Below, piece by piece: positions 60,127 through 61,479 of a DNA stretch of 61,479 nt. Position numbers and translations under genes: made by a program. The notes beneath the pieces are model-generated. The model saw only the letters and a program-made list of their open reading frames with translations. It did no database searches and was not told the origin of the DNA. Within the stretch, counting starts at the first letter, position 1. The number at the start of each line of letters is the position of its first letter. The DNA comes from Clostridiales bacterium (GTDB lineage Bacteria; Bacillota; Clostridia; Tissierellales; GPF-1): the NCBI GenBank assembly GCA_013619125.1, contig JABXKS010000023.1, positions 1-61,479 on the forward strand, written 5' to 3'.

Positions 60127-61244
60127 TAGAGGTTCCCATCCTTTTTTAAGGATAAGAAGACATCTACGACTTCCGGGTGGAACTGTGTGCCGCGTTCCTG
60201 CGCAATAATGGCAAGAATTTTTTCTTCAGGCAAGGCGGTCCGGTATGGGCGGTCTGAGGACATGGCGTCATAAGCATCCGCTAGGGCAACGATATAGGTT
60301 TCGAGAGCGACACTTTTGCCAGCCAATCCATCGGGATAGCCGGTGCCATCAAAATGTTCATGATGGCTGCGAATGATTTCTTCGCATTTATTCAAATAGC
60401 TGATGCCATGGACGATGGAATGACCGATTTCCGCATGGCGTTGACAAATCTTGTATTCCTCGGCATTGAGTTGACCCGGTTTATTGAGAATCGTATCCGG
60501 AACCCCGATCTTTCCAATATCGGCATCTTTCATATCCACATAAAGCTGGAAGGTATAGCGGGCATAAAGAATTGGCAAGAAGAATAGCAACGAACCGACT
60601 ACACCTAAAGTTTCATACAAAATTGCAAAAATGATACCTGAAATCAGACCGATCGACAGGGAGCTGATAAAGGTCATACGCAGATTTTCTGTAAAATAAT
60701 GAAAAAAACTATTGGGTGTCATGGTGACAAATAGCAACGAAATAAAGAGAGAATTTGCTGCTGAAAAGCCAATCGCATAAATGAATGCGGGTAAAACCGT
60801 ATCGACAACGTCGATGCTATCAGAAAAGTAATAAAATATGGAATAATCATAAAAAAGAAACACGACTCGACTGGCGACAAAGGCGCAGAGAATCATGCTG
60901 AAGACATTATATAAACTCTTGTAGAGAGGAGTATTCATAACATGAACCGTGGTTTCTTTTTTCTTCGTTATGCGAAAGAAAAAACCCACAGCGATAACTA
61001 TGGCAGCGGCAAAGGGGCCGAATAATAGAAAAGAGGCAAGATTTACAGAGAAGCCAATGCTGATGGAGGTATCTTTATAGCCAACTTGAAGCGATTCTGT
61101 GATAAAGGATAAGACCATAAAATAAGCGATAGCGAGCCAATTCAATTGAGTACCAATATGAGCGTACTCCATAAACATATAACGAAGGGCTAATATGCCT
61201 GAAAAATATATGGCTGCCAAATAAAATTTCGTTTTCTTGTTCAT
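60126..61244 (-). CDS. Membrane HD-GYP protein lacking the first half of the HD domain
   Basis: A 372-residue protein with about seven N-terminal spans (1-230) and a C-terminal part that begins in the middle of an HD-GYP domain. Residues 229-240 read ARYTFQLYVDMKD and then ADIGKIGVPDTILNKPG. In intact relatives about 65 residues carrying the first metal histidine and the LHD motif lie between YVDMK and DIGKIG. The remainder is well conserved (RHAEIGH, HHEHFDGTGYP, ALADAYDAM). c-di-GMP hydrolysis is therefore not expected. Reading frame is open and start follows AAGGAG. Confidence 0.85.
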   Translation of the reverse strand: MNKKTKFYLAAIYFSGILALRYMFMEYAHIGTQLNWLAIAYFMVLSFITESLQVGYKDTSISIGFSVNLASFLLFGPFAAAIVIAVGFFFRITKKKETTVHVMNTPLYKSLYNVFSMILCAFVASRVVFLFYDYSIFYYFSDSIDVVDTVLPAFIYAIGFSAANSLFISLLFVTMTPNSFFHYFTENLRMTFISSLSIGLISGIIFAILYETLGVVGSLLFFLPILYARYTFQLYVDMKDADIGKIGVPDTILNKPGQLNAEEYKICQRHAEIGHSIVHGISYLNKCEEIIRSHHEHFDGTGYPDGLAGKSVALETYIVALADAYDAMSSDRPYRTALPEEKILAIIAQERGTQFHPEVVDVFLSLKKDGNL

Positions 61245-61334
61245 GGGGTTACTCCTTTATTGAAAAAGGTCGATTGCATATCAGTTAAGTGTTTTCATTT
61301 TACAAGAACTTTAATTTATTTAACAAAGGACATC

Positions 61335-61412
61335 TTATAACCAGCCTAGGTGTGAACCACCAGCTAGAATAAGTGCTCCAAATGTAGTCAATACAGAAAT
61401 CACTTTTTTCAT
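61335..61412 (-). CDS. Hydrophobic 25-residue micropeptide
   Basis: A 25-codon frame with AGGAGG seven bases before the ATG. The peptide starts MKKVISVLTTFG, has one hydrophobic segment and ends HLGWL. It may be a membrane micropeptide or a small exported peptide. No family is recognised. Its leader can fold over the ribosome binding site. It lies 90 bases upstream of the HD-GYP gene on the same strand, with no clear terminator between. Confidence 0.55.
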   Translation of the reverse strand: MKKVISVLTTFGALILAGGSHLGWL

Positions 61413-61474
61413 CGATATAGCCTCCTGATATAGATACTCTGTGTTTTTTCGCTAGTTAACACAGGCTATATCCG
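61413..61474 (-). promoter_or_regulatory. Structured leader of the 25-aa micropeptide
   Basis: On the minus strand GATATAGCC (61472-61464) can pair with GGCTATATC (61422-61414), which includes the end of AGGAGG, enclosing an inner stem CTGTGTT/AACACAG (61464-61458 and 61445-61439). The window ends just beyond, so the promoter and full leader are not visible. Confidence 0.45.
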
Positions 61475-61479
61475 CTCCG

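Noticed and set aside
1-61479. CRISPR arrays, tRNA/rRNA genes, insertion sequences or prophage
   Set aside because: No regularly spaced repeats, cloverleaf-like segments, transposase or integrase motifs were seen while reading; automated tRNA and repeat searches were not possible here.

Overview
The window looks like the chromosomal origin region of a low-to-mid GC anaerobic Firmicute of class Clostridia. Support comes from strong AGGAGG ribosome binding sites, frequent TTG/GTG starts, Noc with parS, a DUF4446 gene beside the par genes, the clostridial pyrBI-C-F-K-D-E operon order and several DUF families typical of Clostridia. A Fusibacter/Acidaminobacter-like organism is my guess only. No rRNA, tRNA, CRISPR array, insertion sequence or prophage was seen.

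Layout. (1) 1-6.4 kb, minus strand: the first codons of an S4-domain yaaA gene, then MATE, Crp-type regulator, gamma-glutamylcyclotransferase, pyroglutamyl peptidase, DUF979/DUF969, HAD phosphatase and YesL-like protein. This block separates yaaA from dnaN, which are normally adjacent, and carries a coherent 5-oxoproline theme. (2) 6.4-9.7 kb: dnaN, dnaA and a bipartite oriC. DnaA boxes and DnaA-trios lie between dnaA and dnaN, and a dense box cluster lies between dnaA and rpmH. (3) 9.7-19.6 kb, plus strand: rpmH-rnpA-yidD-yidC-jag-mnmE-mnmG-rsmG-noc, an inserted two-domain acetyltransferase, then parA-parB, with two perfect parS sites and two perfect Noc binding sites. (4) 19.6-21.7 kb: a hydrophobic micropeptide, a cysteine desulfurase-family enzyme and DUF4446. 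(5) 21.7-30.2 kb: a one-direction accessory cluster of murQ, a mannose-class PTS, a ceramidase-fold hydrolase, three SIS (UPF0309) paralogues, a HutC-type GntR regulator and an acetyltransferase. A HutC-consensus operator and a cre site are present. It is the best candidate here for an undescribed catabolic system. (6) 30.2-36 kb: the de novo pyrimidine operon behind a PyrR-type attenuator. (7) 36-50 kb: mixed genes, including a lipoprotein, a two-component system with two small envelope proteins, a diguanylate cyclase, nucleoside hydrolase, proBA, a CSVC thioredoxin with a CsoR/CstR-like operator, a Na+/H+ antiporter, lipA-lplA and pepT. (8) 50-61.5 kb: DUF554, Rrf2-iscS-iscU with a 25-bp dyad operator, a GGDEF-EAL protein, cstA, proC, cinA, DUF5317, an HD-GYP protein that has lost its HD half, and a 25-residue micropeptide at the edge.

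Most genes run away from oriC with the replication fork. Exceptions on the right arm are the inserted acetyltransferase, the two-component block, the nucleotidase, lipA-lplA-pepT and the last three genes. A recurring feature is a hairpin whose descending arm contains the next gene's Shine-Dalgarno sequence (before the Crp gene and lplA, less clearly before the 25-aa peptide). At lplA the gene's own promoter is threaded through the hairpin so that native transcripts escape it.
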